Positions 44,766 through 53,880 are shown, counted from the stretch's first letter. The stretch: DNA of 64,000 nucleotides from Micromonospora parva (GCF_000718515.1 NZ_JNZS01000009.1:372001-436000); one strand, 5' to 3'. The notes: a model not told the origin generated them from the sequence alone. Numbers and translations are program-made.

Positions 44766-44863
44766 CGTTCGAGATTTCGAACTGAGTTCGAGATACCGGA
44801 TCGAGTGGTCGCGACGCTAGAGCAGCGCCAAGACAGCTGTCAATGTTTCGATGTGATTTCGAA
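44766..44863 (-). promoter_or_regulatory. Strong promoter flanked by TTCGA boxes, upstream of the second sugar importer
   Basis: On the minus strand TTGACA (plus 44837-44842) and TAGCGT (plus 44813-44818) stand 18 bases apart, the best -35/-10 pair in the window. The plus-strand pentamer TTCGA occurs at 44767, 44775 and 44786 downstream of the promoter and at 44846 and 44857 upstream. GTTCGA-N4-TCGAAC (44766-44781) is a perfect inverted repeat. GACAGCTGTC (44831-44840) is palindromic over the -35. The IclR-type regulator encoded just upstream is the likely binder. The rest of the 454-base gap shows nothing clear. Confidence 0.65.
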
Positions 44864-44881
44864 CCGAAAACGGGAGGCCGA

Positions 44882-45652
44882 CTACCGCGACTGCGCCCGG
44901 TAGCCCATGCGCGCCGACAGCGCGGCCGCGCCCTCGCGAACCAGCCCCGTCCACTCCACGTGCGCCTGCGGCGTCCAGCGGATGATCGGTGCGGACAGGC
45001 TCATCGCGGCGATGGTGGCACCGGAATGGTCCCGGATCGCCGCGGCGACGCAGCGCATGGCGCTGTCAGACTCACCGATGTCGACAGCGACACTCTCCGC
45101 CCGGACCCGATCGAGGTGCTCGCGGAGCCGGTCCGGGTCGGTGATGCTCTCCGGCGTCATGCCCGGCAGCTCGCCCTTCGTCAGGACAGCGTCCAGGCTC
45201 TCCTCATCGAGGCTCGACAGCAGCACCTTGCCGACCGCCGTGCAGTGCGCCGGCAACCGGCGCCCCACCCCGGAAACCATCCGGACAGGGTGCGTGCTGT
45301 CGAACTTCACGAGATAAACGACATCGGGGCCGTCGAGCACCGCCACGTGAACCGCCTCGTGGCAGGCGGCAGCCACGTCCCGCACCACGCACTGCGCCTC
45401 CCGAACCAGATCAAGCCGACCCGCGAACGCCGCGCCGAGCTGAAACAGCGGCATGCCGAGCCGATACTGCACCGGCTGACCCGGTACGGAGATCAGGTAC
45501 GAACGAGCCTCAAGCGTCACGAGCAGCTCGTGGACGGTGGTGCGGGGCAGGTCGAGCCGCTCCATCACCTGACGCGCCGACAGTTGCGGGCAGTCCAGGA
45601 ACAGCTCGAGGACGTTGAGTGCGCGGTTGACCGCCGGTACCACACGGGGCAT
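44882..45652 (-). CDS. IclR-family transcriptional regulator
   Basis: 256 residues. N-terminal winged helix (ALNVLELFLDCPQLSARQVMERLDLPRTTVHELLVTLEARSYL region) and C-terminal IclR effector domain (GVGRRLPAHCTAVGKVLLSSL ... MRCVAAAIRDHSGATIAAMSLSAP). It lies upstream of the Tat-lipoprotein/fused-permease operon on the same strand and probably controls it. ATG 45652 with AAGGGA upstream is chosen over a longer frame. Confidence 0.92.
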   Translation of the reverse strand: MPRVVPAVNRALNVLELFLDCPQLSARQVMERLDLPRTTVHELLVTLEARSYLISVPGQPVQYRLGMPLFQLGAAFAGRLDLVREAQCVVRDVAAACHEAVHVAVLDGPDVVYLVKFDSTHPVRMVSGVGRRLPAHCTAVGKVLLSSLDEESLDAVLTKGELPGMTPESITDPDRLREHLDRVRAESVAVDIGESDSAMRCVAAAIRDHSGATIAAMSLSAPIIRWTPQAHVEWTGLVREGAAALSARMGYRAQSR

Positions 45653-45790
45653 GTCGATAGTCCCTTCGCAGTGCCGAGCCCGTGTCAACGATCTCCACAC
45701 GGGCCGGCACCTGAAGAGGATATCGACGTCAGCCCTCGACGCCAGGTCTCGGACGCGTCGTCCAGGAGGGGTGGTCCCGGCAGATCGGGA

Positions 45791-46093
45791 TCAACTGATG
45801 CGCCGCAGCACCGGGACGATCCGGAAGTCGACAGTGGCGTGGTCGATGGTGGCGTGCACCGGGGAATCGGCCATTTCGGTCATGATCCCCGAGGCGCTGC
45901 GGCGGCCGTCCGCGGCGGAGTCCCACGCGACGATGTCGGTGATGGTGCCCTCGTCGTCCTGCACGATCCGACGCCACCGGAAGCCGGGCTGGCGCCGCAG
46001 GTAGTCGTTGATGTCCTCGTTGGCGTTGACGAAGTCGGCGCCGGTGAGGCCGGGGACGAGCCGGAACGTCGTCATCTCAAGCGCTTCGCTCAT
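45791..46093 (-). CDS. Small dimeric alpha/beta-barrel (ABM-like) protein
   Basis: 100 residues. TTFRLVPGLTGADFVNANEDINDYLRRQPGFRWRRIVQDDEG resembles the dimeric alpha-beta barrel fold of antibiotic-biosynthesis monooxygenases and EthD-like proteins; no cofactor site is evident. It follows the SDR gene by 24 bases on the same strand, so the two are probably co-transcribed. Catalytic activity is uncertain. Confidence 0.75.
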   Translation of the reverse strand: MSEALEMTTFRLVPGLTGADFVNANEDINDYLRRQPGFRWRRIVQDDEGTITDIVAWDSAADGRRSASGIMTEMADSPVHATIDHATVDFRIVPVLRRIS

Positions 46094-46117
46094 TGGTGCA
46101 CTCCTCGTGATGCGCGG

Positions 46118-46855
46118 TCAGCCCTGCGCGGTCGACCGCATGATGATCTCGTTGACGTCGACGCTGCCCGGCTGGGCGATCGCGTGGGCGATCGCGTCGG
46201 CTACCGCCGAGGCCGGCATTCCCAGCTCTTCGGCCGCCGCCTGGACGGCAGCCCGCACCGCAGGGTCGCCACCCCGCTCGGCGAGTTCCGAGTGGGTGTA
46301 GCCGGGGCTCACCAGGGTCACCCGGATGTCCCGGCTCTCCTGGCGCAGTCCTTCGGTGAGTGCCCGGACCGCGTACTTGGTGGCGCAGTAGACCGCAGCC
46401 GTCGGGTCGACGCGGTAGGCGGCGGTGGAACCGATGTTGACGATGTGTCCCGTGCCCTGGGCGCGCATCAGCGGCAACGCGGCGGCGATGCCGTACAGGG
46501 TGCCGCGCAGGTTCACCTCGATCATCTGGTCCCACTCGTCGACCCGCAGCGCGTCGAGGGTGGACAGCGCCATCACGCCGGCGTTGTTCACCAGTACGTC
46601 GATGCGGCCGTGCCGTTCGTGGGCGCCCCCGACGAAGGAGAGCACGCTGTCTCGGCTCGTGACGTCCAGCTCATGGTGCTCGGCGGTGCCACCGGCGGCG
46701 CGCAGTTCGTCGACGAGCGCGGCGAGCCGGTCGACGCGTCGGGCACCGAGCACGACGTGATGGCCGTCGGCGGCCAGCCGGCGGGCGGTCGCCGCACCGA
46801 TACCACTGCTCGAACCGGTAATGAGAACGATCTTCGAGCCGGGACTGTCTTCCAC
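46118..46855 (-). CDS. Short-chain dehydrogenase/reductase
   Basis: 245 residues, classical SDR. Cofactor motif TGSSSGIG with ARR after beta-2 (favouring NADP), NNAG, catalytic Ser in NIGSTAAYR and YCATK. Substrate unknown. GTG 46855 follows AGGAGG. Divergent from the XRE-type regulator, which probably controls the SDR/ABM pair, a pattern common in actinobacteria. Confidence 0.92.
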   Translation of the reverse strand: MEDSPGSKIVLITGSSSGIGAATARRLAADGHHVVLGARRVDRLAALVDELRAAGGTAEHHELDVTSRDSVLSFVGGAHERHGRIDVLVNNAGVMALSTLDALRVDEWDQMIEVNLRGTLYGIAAALPLMRAQGTGHIVNIGSTAAYRVDPTAAVYCATKYAVRALTEGLRQESRDIRVTLVSPGYTHSELAERGGDPAVRAAVQAAAEELGMPASAVADAIAHAIAQPGSVDVNEIIMRSTAQG

Positions 46856-47092
46856 TGATCCTCCTGCTGCACGTCGGGCCCGCTGCCCGAGCGCCGCAGC
46901 TCAACAATCCGGCCGGTACGCGGGCCCTGGAAGGGCGAGGCTTCCGGGGTGCGCCACACCCCGGCACGGCGTACCTTTCATCCGCTTTAAGGGCTTTCTG
47001 TCCCGTGCGCTCTCCACCTGCGGATGGCGCAACCCGGCGGCGAAGTCACCAGGCGGCCGGAGACTCCGGCCCGAAGTCCTAGGCTGATCGAC

Positions 47093-47980
47093 ATGCCCGA
47101 TGCAAACCGGCTCGGGGAATTCCTCCGGGCCAGCCGCGCGCGAGTCGACCCGAAAGAGGTCGGACTGCCCAGGGGCGGCGACCGCCGGGTACCCGGGCTG
47201 CGCCGCGAGGAACTCGCAGTCCTGGCCGGAGTGAGCGCCGACTACTACGCCCGCCTCGAACAAGGCCGGGAGCGCAACCCCTCCGCACAGCTGCTCGACG
47301 CCATTGGACGGGCCCTGCACCTCGACCCCGACGCGCGCCGCCATCTCTTCCGGCTCGCCGGGCTCCACCCCCGGCTCGGCCCGGACAACTCCCGGGACTC
47401 CGTGCACCCGGCGCTGCTGCGGCTGCTGGACGCCTTCCCCACCGCCGCCGCCTACGTGCTCGATCCCGCATTCGAGGTGCTGGCCACCAACAACGTGGCG
47501 GCCGCCCTGCTGTCCCCGTTCACCGGCCCGACCAACATGGTCCGGGTGCTGTTCCAGCATCCGCAGGCCCGCACCGTCTTCCCCGACTGGCCGTCCCTGA
47601 CCGAGAACGTCGTACACGCCCTGCACCTCAACGCCGGCCGCTTCCCGGAAGACCCCCACATTCGGGCGCTCGTGGCCGACCTGCGACGGGACTCGCCGAC
47701 GTTCCGCACCCTCTGGGAAGACCAGACCGTGCGGGGTCTGACCCGGATGTTCAAGGTCATAAACCACCCCGAGGCGGGGCGGGTCGAGCTGACCTACCAG
47801 ACCTTCGACGTCCGCGACGCTCCCGGTCAACAACTGCTGGTCGGCACACCTGAACCGGACAGCGCCGAGGCTCTGGCCGCCCTGGCGGCAGCAGATCGGG
47901 TGATCGCGGCCCAGCCGGCGGCTGGAGGTCAGCCATCCCAGGCAGCCCCCGACCGCCCGGCCGACAGGCACGAGCCATGA
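47093..47980 (+). CDS. XRE-family regulator with MmyB-like ligand domain
   Basis: 295 residues. Helix-turn-helix at about 10-75 (RREELAVLAGVSADYYARLEQGRERNPS), then an MmyB-like ligand-binding domain starting AYVLDPAFEVLATN. These regulators commonly sit divergently beside an SDR gene, as here. TAGGCT (47080-47085) ends seven bases before ATG 47093, so the mRNA is probably leaderless. The C-terminal 25 residues are Pro/Ala-rich. Confidence 0.9.
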   Translation: MPDANRLGEFLRASRARVDPKEVGLPRGGDRRVPGLRREELAVLAGVSADYYARLEQGRERNPSAQLLDAIGRALHLDPDARRHLFRLAGLHPRLGPDNSRDSVHPALLRLLDAFPTAAAYVLDPAFEVLATNNVAAALLSPFTGPTNMVRVLFQHPQARTVFPDWPSLTENVVHALHLNAGRFPEDPHIRALVADLRRDSPTFRTLWEDQTVRGLTRMFKVINHPEAGRVELTYQTFDVRDAPGQQLLVGTPEPDSAEALAALAAADRVIAAQPAAGGQPSQAAPDRPADRHEP

Positions 47981-48057
47981 TGACCATGTAGGGGTCGGGC
48001 CGATCAGAGGCGCGTACCGCCTGCCAGGCTGATCAGGCGGGGATAGGGAGCAGCGGC

Positions 48058-48960
48058 ATGGAACCGCAGTCCGGAAACGGCGACGATGCGGTCGCGCGTG
48101 CGCGCGAGCTGGTTCGGGCCGAGCAGTTCGGGCCCGCCATCGAACTGCTGCGCGAGCACCTGAACGCCCGCCCGGATGACGCCATCGCCTGGCGCCGCCT
48201 CGCCGGCGCCCTGATTGGACTCGGCGACCATGCCGCTGCGGTCGATGCGGCTGGTCGAGCAATCGACATCGACCCCGAGGATGTGGCTGCCTACCGCTAC
48301 CGGGCGCTCGCTCTTCTCATGCTCAAGCGGGACCGGGAGTCGTATGCCGACGCGAAGCGCGCGGTGGAGCTTGCACCCGACGACCACGAGGCGCTGACCC
48401 TGCTCGCCCGGAACGTCGTCGAGGTTGATCGCGATGTAGCGCGGTTCAAGGAGCTCATCGATCGGGCGCTCACCGTGAATCCGGACAGTGCCCCTGCAAG
48501 GCACCTGGCCAGGCAATATCGAGGGCTCCATCGCCGGAACCTAGCCGTCGCGATGCACCTGGTGATCCTCCCGGCCGCGATCGTGTCGCTGGTTGGTTGG
48601 TTCGCGGTAGACACGGGCAGGTCGACGGCCGCTCGTTGGATGGTGTGGCCTTGCCTTGTCGCGCTGACCGTCATCCTTGTCAGAGGCGTGTTCACGTGGT
48701 CGGCACGCGGCGTGCTCCCGATGCTCACACTGCACCAGGTGTCGGCAGCGGCGAGCGCCGCCGGAATTGTCGCGGCAGGCGCGGGTTACGGCGCTACCCG
48801 AGGAGCCCCAACCGCAGCCGTCCTTGGCCTGACCGCTGTTGCGATATCGGGCGTCTTCGGGCTTCTCCTGCTCCGTCACGGCGCACGGCACAGCCGCCTG
48901 TCAGAAGAATCTACGACTGGCCGTAGATCGTTTAGCCAGGACACGTCACGCATGCCCTGA
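48058..48960 (+). CDS. TPR-repeat membrane protein of unknown function
   Basis: 300 residues. Residues 8-150 form about four tetratricopeptide repeats (AIAWRRLAGALIGLGDHAAAVDAAGRAI, then similar units); residues 160-275 hold four membrane helices. TPR domains bind proteins, so it may be a membrane-tethered scaffold. GGGAG is upstream of ATG 48058. The next 184 bases to the tRNA hold nothing I can identify. Confidence 0.8.
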   Translation: MEPQSGNGDDAVARARELVRAEQFGPAIELLREHLNARPDDAIAWRRLAGALIGLGDHAAAVDAAGRAIDIDPEDVAAYRYRALALLMLKRDRESYADAKRAVELAPDDHEALTLLARNVVEVDRDVARFKELIDRALTVNPDSAPARHLARQYRGLHRRNLAVAMHLVILPAAIVSLVGWFAVDTGRSTAARWMVWPCLVALTVILVRGVFTWSARGVLPMLTLHQVSAAASAAGIVAAGAGYGATRGAPTAAVLGLTAVAISGVFGLLLLRHGARHSRLSEESTTGRRSFSQDTSRMP

Positions 48961-49144
48961 GACCGATCCGTCACGCAGGTCCCACCGGAGGAGGGCCGCC
49001 CGCGCCGCCTGGTCGGCAACCTTCTGCGGCCGGCGGACGGCAACTCGTTCGCACATCTCGGAAGCCAAGATCATGCCTGAGTTGTGCCCTGGCCGTGCCC
49101 GATGATCTTCGGTTGGAGCTGTCGCGCTCAGAGGCGCCGAATGG

Positions 49145-49216
49145 TGGGCCGCCAGGGACTCGAACCCTGAACCTATGGATTAAAAGTCCACAGCTCTGCC
49201 ATTGAGCTAGCGGCCC
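49145..49216 (-). tRNA. tRNA-Lys (TTT)
   Basis: The minus strand gives a 72-base cloverleaf: acceptor GGGCCGC/GCGGCCC with discriminator A, a short D loop (AATGGCA), anticodon loop CTTTTAA (anticodon TTT), T arm CAGGG-TTCGAGT-CCCTG. It stands alone. CCA is not encoded. Confidence 0.96.
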
Positions 49217-49336
49217 GCGCGCTCAGGTTACCCGAACGTCTACGCCCCGGCTGATGTCCGCCCCCGCTCTGGGCCAGTGATGTTGATCTAAGCCCGGGAC
49301 GGCACCGACGCTGGAAGGAACTTCCACACCGCTTTG

Positions 49337-49366
49337 TCACCGACATAGCTTCATCACCGATATATT
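49337..49366 (+). promoter_or_regulatory. Leaderless promoter with 11-bp direct repeats before PadR
   Basis: TCACCGACATA (49337-49347) and TCACCGATATA (49354-49364) are direct repeats 17 bases apart; the second runs into the -10 TATATT (49361-49366), which ends six bases before ATG 49373. The repeats are likely binding sites for the PadR protein itself. Confidence 0.55.
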
Positions 49367-49372
49367 GAGGCC

Positions 49373-49795
49373 ATGGCCACACCCACGCCACTGCGGGAAC
49401 CCACCTTCCTGATCCTCACCGCCCTCGCGCGGGAATCCATGCACGGCTACGGCATCATCAGCGACGTCGCGGCCCTCTCCGGCGGGCGGCTGGCGCTGCG
49501 GCCCGGCACCCTCTACGGCGCACTCGACCGCCTCACCGACGAAGGGCTGGTCGAGCGGGACCGCGAGGAGGTCGTCGAGGGACGGCTGCGCCGCTACTAC
49601 CGGCTCACCGACGCGGGCCGGTCAGTGCTCACCGCCGAGACCGAACGACTGCGCCGCAACGTCGAGGCCGCCACCCAGCGGTTGGCTGTTCGACCTGCGG
49701 GCACCCGCCCCGCTGGCGGCACCGCACGCGGCCCTCTCACCGTCCCCGGAACGGCGGCCCGCCCCATCCTTCGACCGACCGGAGGCCCGGCATGA
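49373..49795 (+). CDS. PadR-family regulator
   Basis: 140 residues. Winged helix EPTFLILTALARESMHGYGIISDVAALSGGRLALRPGTLYGALDRLTDEGLVERD is typical PadR, with the dimer helix short and a Pro-rich tail. Overlaps the next gene by four bases (ATGA). PadR proteins usually repress linked membrane-protein operons, as inferred here. Confidence 0.9.
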   Translation: MATPTPLREPTFLILTALARESMHGYGIISDVAALSGGRLALRPGTLYGALDRLTDEGLVERDREEVVEGRLRRYYRLTDAGRSVLTAETERLRRNVEAATQRLAVRPAGTRPAGGTARGPLTVPGTAARPILRPTGGPA

Positions 49796-50841
49796 ATCAG
49801 CCCAACCCTGCCCCGGAGCAGGCCGGGTCGCCGCTGGAGTCCCGCTACCGGCGACTGCTGTGGGCCTACCCGGGTGACTACCAGGCCGAGCGGGGCGACG
49901 AGATCGTCGGGACGTACCTCGACACCGTCGAACCGGGGCGGCGCTGGCCGTCCCCACACGACGCCCTCGACCTGCTCGGCGCCGGAATTCGGGAGCGACT
50001 ACGCGGGTACGGCGCACTTGGGCTGGCGGCCGCCTTCCCACTGGCCGCGACCGCCGCGCTGAGCACCCTCGTCGCGGTCGCCGCCTTCCTCCTCTTGCAG
50101 GTCGAGTTCGAAGACCCCCGCCTCGCCAGGCTGGACCCGGTCGGCCCGTTCCAGACCCTCGGCGCTGTCATCTGGCTGGGTTGGCTGCTCGTCGGCCTCA
50201 CCGCCACGGTGCTGCCCGGCTCCTGGACCCGAATCGCCGCAGCCTGTGGTCTCCTGCTGACCATCGCCGTGCCGCCCGTGGCCGCCCTCGCCGGACAACC
50301 CCGACCGCCGATGTTCGTGCTGATCCCCGCCGTCGCGCTCGGCCTGGCCACGCTCGCACTGCCCGCCCATCCCGGCTGGGCCGCGCGTAGCCTGCCGCCG
50401 CTCACGGCCGGCGCTGTGGCGGCCGCGTCCGTGGCGTTCAGCGCCGCCGAGAACGGCGGCAACATGTTCACGTCGTACGGCTCGACGCCCGAACTGTTGG
50501 CCATGGCCGGGGGGTTGATGTTCGCGCTGGTCCTGCTCGTCGGGCTCGGCCGCGCCCTGCGAGCCGACGACGCCGGCCTCTGGGCGGCCCTGCTGCTCGC
50601 CACCCCGGCTGGCCTGTTCGGCGCCGACCAGCTCAGCCAAGGGATCTGGGGCAGTCGGGGAGGCGGACCGGGCGCGGCGGCCTACGCCACCACAACCGGG
50701 ACGATCCTTCTTGTCGGTGCGGCACTGCTGGCGGCGGCCATCGCCGGCCAGTCCGCACGCCACCAGAGCGTACGTCGACAGGTGCTCGACAAGGCCTGCC
50801 CGACCTGCGGCCACCGATCGACTGCAACGACAGCGACCTGA
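49792..50841 (+). CDS. Polytopic membrane protein coupled to PadR
   Basis: 349 residues. A cytoplasmic N-terminus (LESRYRRLLWAYPGDYQAERGDEIVGTYLD) resembles the regions found next to PadR in actinobacterial membrane proteins, followed by about eight hydrophobic helices and a C-terminal CPTCG motif. No transport signature is visible. Function unknown; control by the overlapping PadR is likely. Confidence 0.78.
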   Translation: MNQPNPAPEQAGSPLESRYRRLLWAYPGDYQAERGDEIVGTYLDTVEPGRRWPSPHDALDLLGAGIRERLRGYGALGLAAAFPLAATAALSTLVAVAAFLLLQVEFEDPRLARLDPVGPFQTLGAVIWLGWLLVGLTATVLPGSWTRIAAACGLLLTIAVPPVAALAGQPRPPMFVLIPAVALGLATLALPAHPGWAARSLPPLTAGAVAAASVAFSAAENGGNMFTSYGSTPELLAMAGGLMFALVLLVGLGRALRADDAGLWAALLLATPAGLFGADQLSQGIWGSRGGGPGAAAYATTTGTILLVGAALLAAAIAGQSARHQSVRRQVLDKACPTCGHRSTATTAT

Positions 50842-50914
50842 ATTCGCACGGTCGGCGATGAGGCGGTGTTCGAGGCCTCGCATGAGTGTGGGCCGGCGGG
50901 GAACCAGGACCGGC

Positions 50915-51217
50915 ATGGGATCGAGCAGCGTGCCGGCCGTGGCGGCCTCCGGGGAGGAGGTCGGGCCCGATGGCGTACGCCAGCCGGGTGGGGAGGTGCA
51001 CGCCTGGCTGCCCGGCCAGAACCAGACGGTCTGTGGCCTGGCGCTGAGCCGGACCCGGCTGCGGCGCTTCCCGCATGTGCGCTTCGACTACTCCGGCACT
51101 GACGTGCTGACCGAGGCGGACGCGGTGGGCTGGATCTGCCCACGCTGCCTGGCCGCCACCGCTGGCCGGCGGGGGAAGGAGAAGCACGGCTGGGTACGGC
51201 ATTCCCCGCGGCCTTGA
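50915..51217 (+). CDS. Small conserved-looking protein with CPRC motif
   Basis: About 100 residues. HAWLPGQNQTVCGLALSRTRLRRFPHVRFDY and GWICPRC resemble a family of short proteins I recall from Micromonosporaceae, without function. CxxC plus an isolated Cys may bind zinc. AGGA precedes ATG 50915; ATG 50882 is an alternative. Its stop lies inside the palindrome that follows. Confidence 0.6.
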   Translation: MGSSSVPAVAASGEEVGPDGVRQPGGEVHAWLPGQNQTVCGLALSRTRLRRFPHVRFDYSGTDVLTEADAVGWICPRCLAATAGRRGKEKHGWVRHSPRP

Positions 51218-51293
51218 TCGACTCGGGTTTCAGGAAATCGGGGTGTTCTGCGCGCGGTGATGCCCCGACTTTCAGGAAGTCGAGTCGATCAAG
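51213..51293. repeat. Long imperfect palindrome CTTGATCGACTCG...
   Basis: Arms 51213-51243 and 51263-51293 match at 25 of 31 positions, with the outer 13 (CTTGATCGACTCG) and inner TCGGGG perfect, around a 19-base centre. It covers the stop of the preceding gene and could fold as a terminator. Part of the right arm recurs at 7-21. Confidence 0.7.
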
Positions 51294-51374
51294 AGCGCGG
51301 GGCGAGGGCCGTGCGCTGCGCGGGGCGCTGCAGGTGGGTGGTTGAGCTGCGGCTGGGCGGGTACGGGGTCGGGC

Positions 51375-52457
51375 ATGCGGATCGTGGTGGTGGGGGCCAG
51401 CGGCAACGTCGGGACGGCGCTGCTGCGGCGGCTGCGCCGGGAGCGGGGCGTGGAGCTGGCCGGGGTCGTACGACGGTTGCCCGGCCCGGACGCCGGTGAG
51501 CCGTACGACCAGGTGGAGTGGCACTCCTGCGACATCGGCGCGCCGGGCGCGACCGGTCAGCTCGCCGAGGTGTTCGCGGGTGCGGACGCGGTGGTGCACC
51601 TGGCCTGGCAGATCCAGCCCAGCCACGACCAGCGGGTGCTGCGCCGGACCAACGTCGAGGGCAGCCGGGCGGTGATCGACGCGGTGGTCGGGGCGCGCGT
51701 GCCGGCCCTGGTGTACGCCTCGTCGGTCGGCACCTACGCGCCCGGCCCGAAGGACCACCCGATCAGTGAGCGGTGGCCGGCGACCGGTGTGCCCGGCTCG
51801 TCGTACAGCGAGCACAAGGCCGAGGTGGAGGCGTTGCTGGACCAGGTCGAGCGCGATCACCCGACGCTGCGGGTGGTGCGCATGCGACCTGGGTTGATTT
51901 TCCAGCGGGCGGCCGGTGCGGAGATCACGCGGTACTTCCTCGGCCCGCTGGCGCCGGTGCGGTTGTTGCGCTTCGGCCGGATTCCGCTGGTGCCGACGAA
52001 CCGTCGGTTGCGGATGCAGGCGGTGCACGCCGACGACGTGGCCGATGCGTACGCCCGGGCGGTGTTGGGTGATGCGCGCGGCGCCTTCAACGTCGCCGCG
52101 GACCCGGTGCTCACTCCGGAGCTGGTGGCCCGGCACTTCCACGGTTGGACGGTGCCGGTCGCCGCGCCGGTGCTGCGGGCGGCGGCCGCGCTGACCTGGC
52201 GGGCGCGGCTGCAACCGGTCGACGCGGGCTGGGTGGAGCTGGGTCTGAACGCCCCGCTGATGTCCAGCGAGCGCGCGGAGACCGAGCTGGGCTGGCAGCC
52301 CAAGATCAGTGCGCTGACGGCGCTCAGGGAACTCTTCGCCGGCATGGCCGACGGCGACCACACGGCGAGCCCACCGATGTCCGGCGCCCGGGACCTGCCC
52401 GGCCGCCCCGCTGCCCTCCTGCACGCCCGCCCCCCAGGCCAGGGAAACCCCTACTAA
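51375..52457 (+). CDS. NAD-dependent epimerase/dehydratase family protein
   Basis: 360 residues, extended SDR. N-terminal VVVGASGNVGTALLRRLRRE (GxxGxxG), YASSVGTY and the YxxxK pair in SSYSEHK are present. Substrate unknown; relatives act on nucleotide sugars or are putative reductases. ATG 51375 has no good ribosome site but starts the Rossmann fold. Pro-rich C-terminal tail. Followed by a perfect palindrome. Confidence 0.87.
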   Translation: MRIVVVGASGNVGTALLRRLRRERGVELAGVVRRLPGPDAGEPYDQVEWHSCDIGAPGATGQLAEVFAGADAVVHLAWQIQPSHDQRVLRRTNVEGSRAVIDAVVGARVPALVYASSVGTYAPGPKDHPISERWPATGVPGSSYSEHKAEVEALLDQVERDHPTLRVVRMRPGLIFQRAAGAEITRYFLGPLAPVRLLRFGRIPLVPTNRRLRMQAVHADDVADAYARAVLGDARGAFNVAADPVLTPELVARHFHGWTVPVAAPVLRAAAALTWRARLQPVDAGWVELGLNAPLMSSERAETELGWQPKISALTALRELFAGMADGDHTASPPMSGARDLPGRPAALLHARPPGQGNPY

Positions 52458-52474
52458 CCCCCACCCCACTGTGT

Positions 52475-52530
52475 TGATCAAGAGGTTTCGGTCAAAAAAC
52501 GCCGCCCAGTTGACCGAAACCTCTTGATCA
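52475..52530. terminator. Perfect 21-bp inverted repeat after the epimerase gene
   Basis: Arms 52475-52495 and 52510-52530 are perfect reverse complements (outer TGATCAAG, inner TCGGTCAA) with a 14-base loop. Its place between the epimerase stop and the convergent lipoprotein gene suits bidirectional termination, though no T-run follows. The outer TTGATC resembles the 51213-51293 element. Confidence 0.7.
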
Positions 52531-52610
52531 CCGGCGCAGGGCGGGGCGCGGGCGCAGGGCAGTGCGCGGGCGGGCGCGGGGCGCGGGCGCGCTGGCAGGG
52601 GTGGGTGGGG

Positions 52611-53801
52611 TTAGGAGAGGGTGGAGGCTGTCACTGTGGGGTTGCGGGCGCCCAGGAAGAAGATTCCGGGGAAGCCGCGGGTCTCGAACTTGGCGCTGGG
52701 GTTGCGGCGCAGCGTCGAGTTTTCGATCCTCATCGTGCCGGTGCGGTTGTTGCTCACGAAGAAGACCGCGCCGCCGCCCTCGTTGGCCTTGTTGTTCTCG
52801 ATGATGGTGCCGGCGATCCGTACGGTGAACTCGTTGCCGTCGCAGTAGATCGCGCCGCCGCTGCCGCCGCCGGGCGTGCCGGACTTCGCCGGGTTGGCGC
52901 CGTTGCCGATCGCCTCGTTGTTCCTCAGCAGACTGTTCAGCACCACCCACGACACGCCGATGCTGCTCAGCGCCCCTCCGTTGGAGCAGGAACCGCCGTC
53001 GAAGGTGCTGCCCACCACGTACACCGGCTTGTTCTCGTACTGGCTCAGCACCCGCACGGCCGCGCCACCCAGGTCGGGGCCGGTACGGTCGCAGCGGTTG
53101 CGGACGAAGCGCGAGTTGACCACCTTCAGCCGCCCGCCGCGTACGAAGATCGCCCCACCGCCGCCGCCCTCGGCCTTCTCGCCCGTGGAGTTGCCGTCGG
53201 CGAAGGTCAGGTTCTGCACGGTGAGCTGCGGGTGATCCTGGTTCTGGCAGTGCGAGGTGGTGAAGCCCTGGGCCTGGTCGCAGGTGTTCATGTAGAGGAT
53301 CCGGCGCTGCCCCTGGCCGCTCAACGTGACAGTGCCGCCGCCGTCCAGCACGACCTTCGGCCCGTTGGCGTTGCGGACCTTCGCGGTGGCGGTCATCTTG
53401 ATGGTCACCGGGGCGGGTCCACAGTTGAACGTGATGACACCGCCGGCCGCCACCGCCTTCACCACCGCCGCCGAGGTGCAGCTCGCCGCGGTGCCGGTGC
53501 CGATGGTCCGGGTCGGCTTCAAGGTGTCCACCGCCCGGGCCTCGGCCGGCACGGTCGCCTTGCCGTTCGGGTTGCCGGCAGTGAGCACCTTGTTGGCGGG
53601 CTTCGGGCTCGCGCTGGCCCCGGGGCCTCCGAGGCCGTCCCGGGCCTGTGGCGCTGCGCTCTGACCCCCGGTCGGAGAAGCGGTCGGCGAAGCGGTCGAG
53701 CCGGCCTCGAAGGCGGGGGCCGGGTCGTCGGACGCGCAGCCGGGCAGGGTCGCGGTGGCGACACCGAGGACGAGGAGAGCGGCAAGCGACGTCATGCGCA
53801 C
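52611..53801 (-). CDS. Beta-helix surface lipoprotein (polymorphic outer-surface type)
   Basis: 396 residues. Lipoprotein signal with lipobox LPGC, a Ser/Thr/Pro-rich stalk (about 22-95), then a right-handed parallel beta-helix with repeated short strands (LTVQNLTFADGNSTGEKAEGGGGGAIFVRGG and similar). No catalytic motif seen; may bind or cut polysaccharide. TAGCAT (plus 53808-53813) ends six bases before GTG 53801, so a leaderless start is likely; ATG 53795 is possible. Confidence 0.8.
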   Translation of the reverse strand: MRMTSLAALLVLGVATATLPGCASDDPAPAFEAGSTASPTASPTGGQSAAPQARDGLGGPGASASPKPANKVLTAGNPNGKATVPAEARAVDTLKPTRTIGTGTAASCTSAAVVKAVAAGGVITFNCGPAPVTIKMTATAKVRNANGPKVVLDGGGTVTLSGQGQRRILYMNTCDQAQGFTTSHCQNQDHPQLTVQNLTFADGNSTGEKAEGGGGGAIFVRGGRLKVVNSRFVRNRCDRTGPDLGGAAVRVLSQYENKPVYVVGSTFDGGSCSNGGALSSIGVSWVVLNSLLRNNEAIGNGANPAKSGTPGGGSGGAIYCDGNEFTVRIAGTIIENNKANEGGGAVFFVSNNRTGTMRIENSTLRRNPSAKFETRGFPGIFFLGARNPTVTASTLS

Positions 53802-53880
53802 CAGGTGATGCTAGGAGCCGCGACCGCGCCGTGACGAATCCGCCGAGCCGGCTTAATGCACTGCTAAACCGCCGCCCGCC

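Noticed and set aside
50633..52481. Minus-strand frames opposite the epimerase and small CxxC protein
   Set aside because: No domains or ribosome sites, and they conflict with better plus-strand genes.
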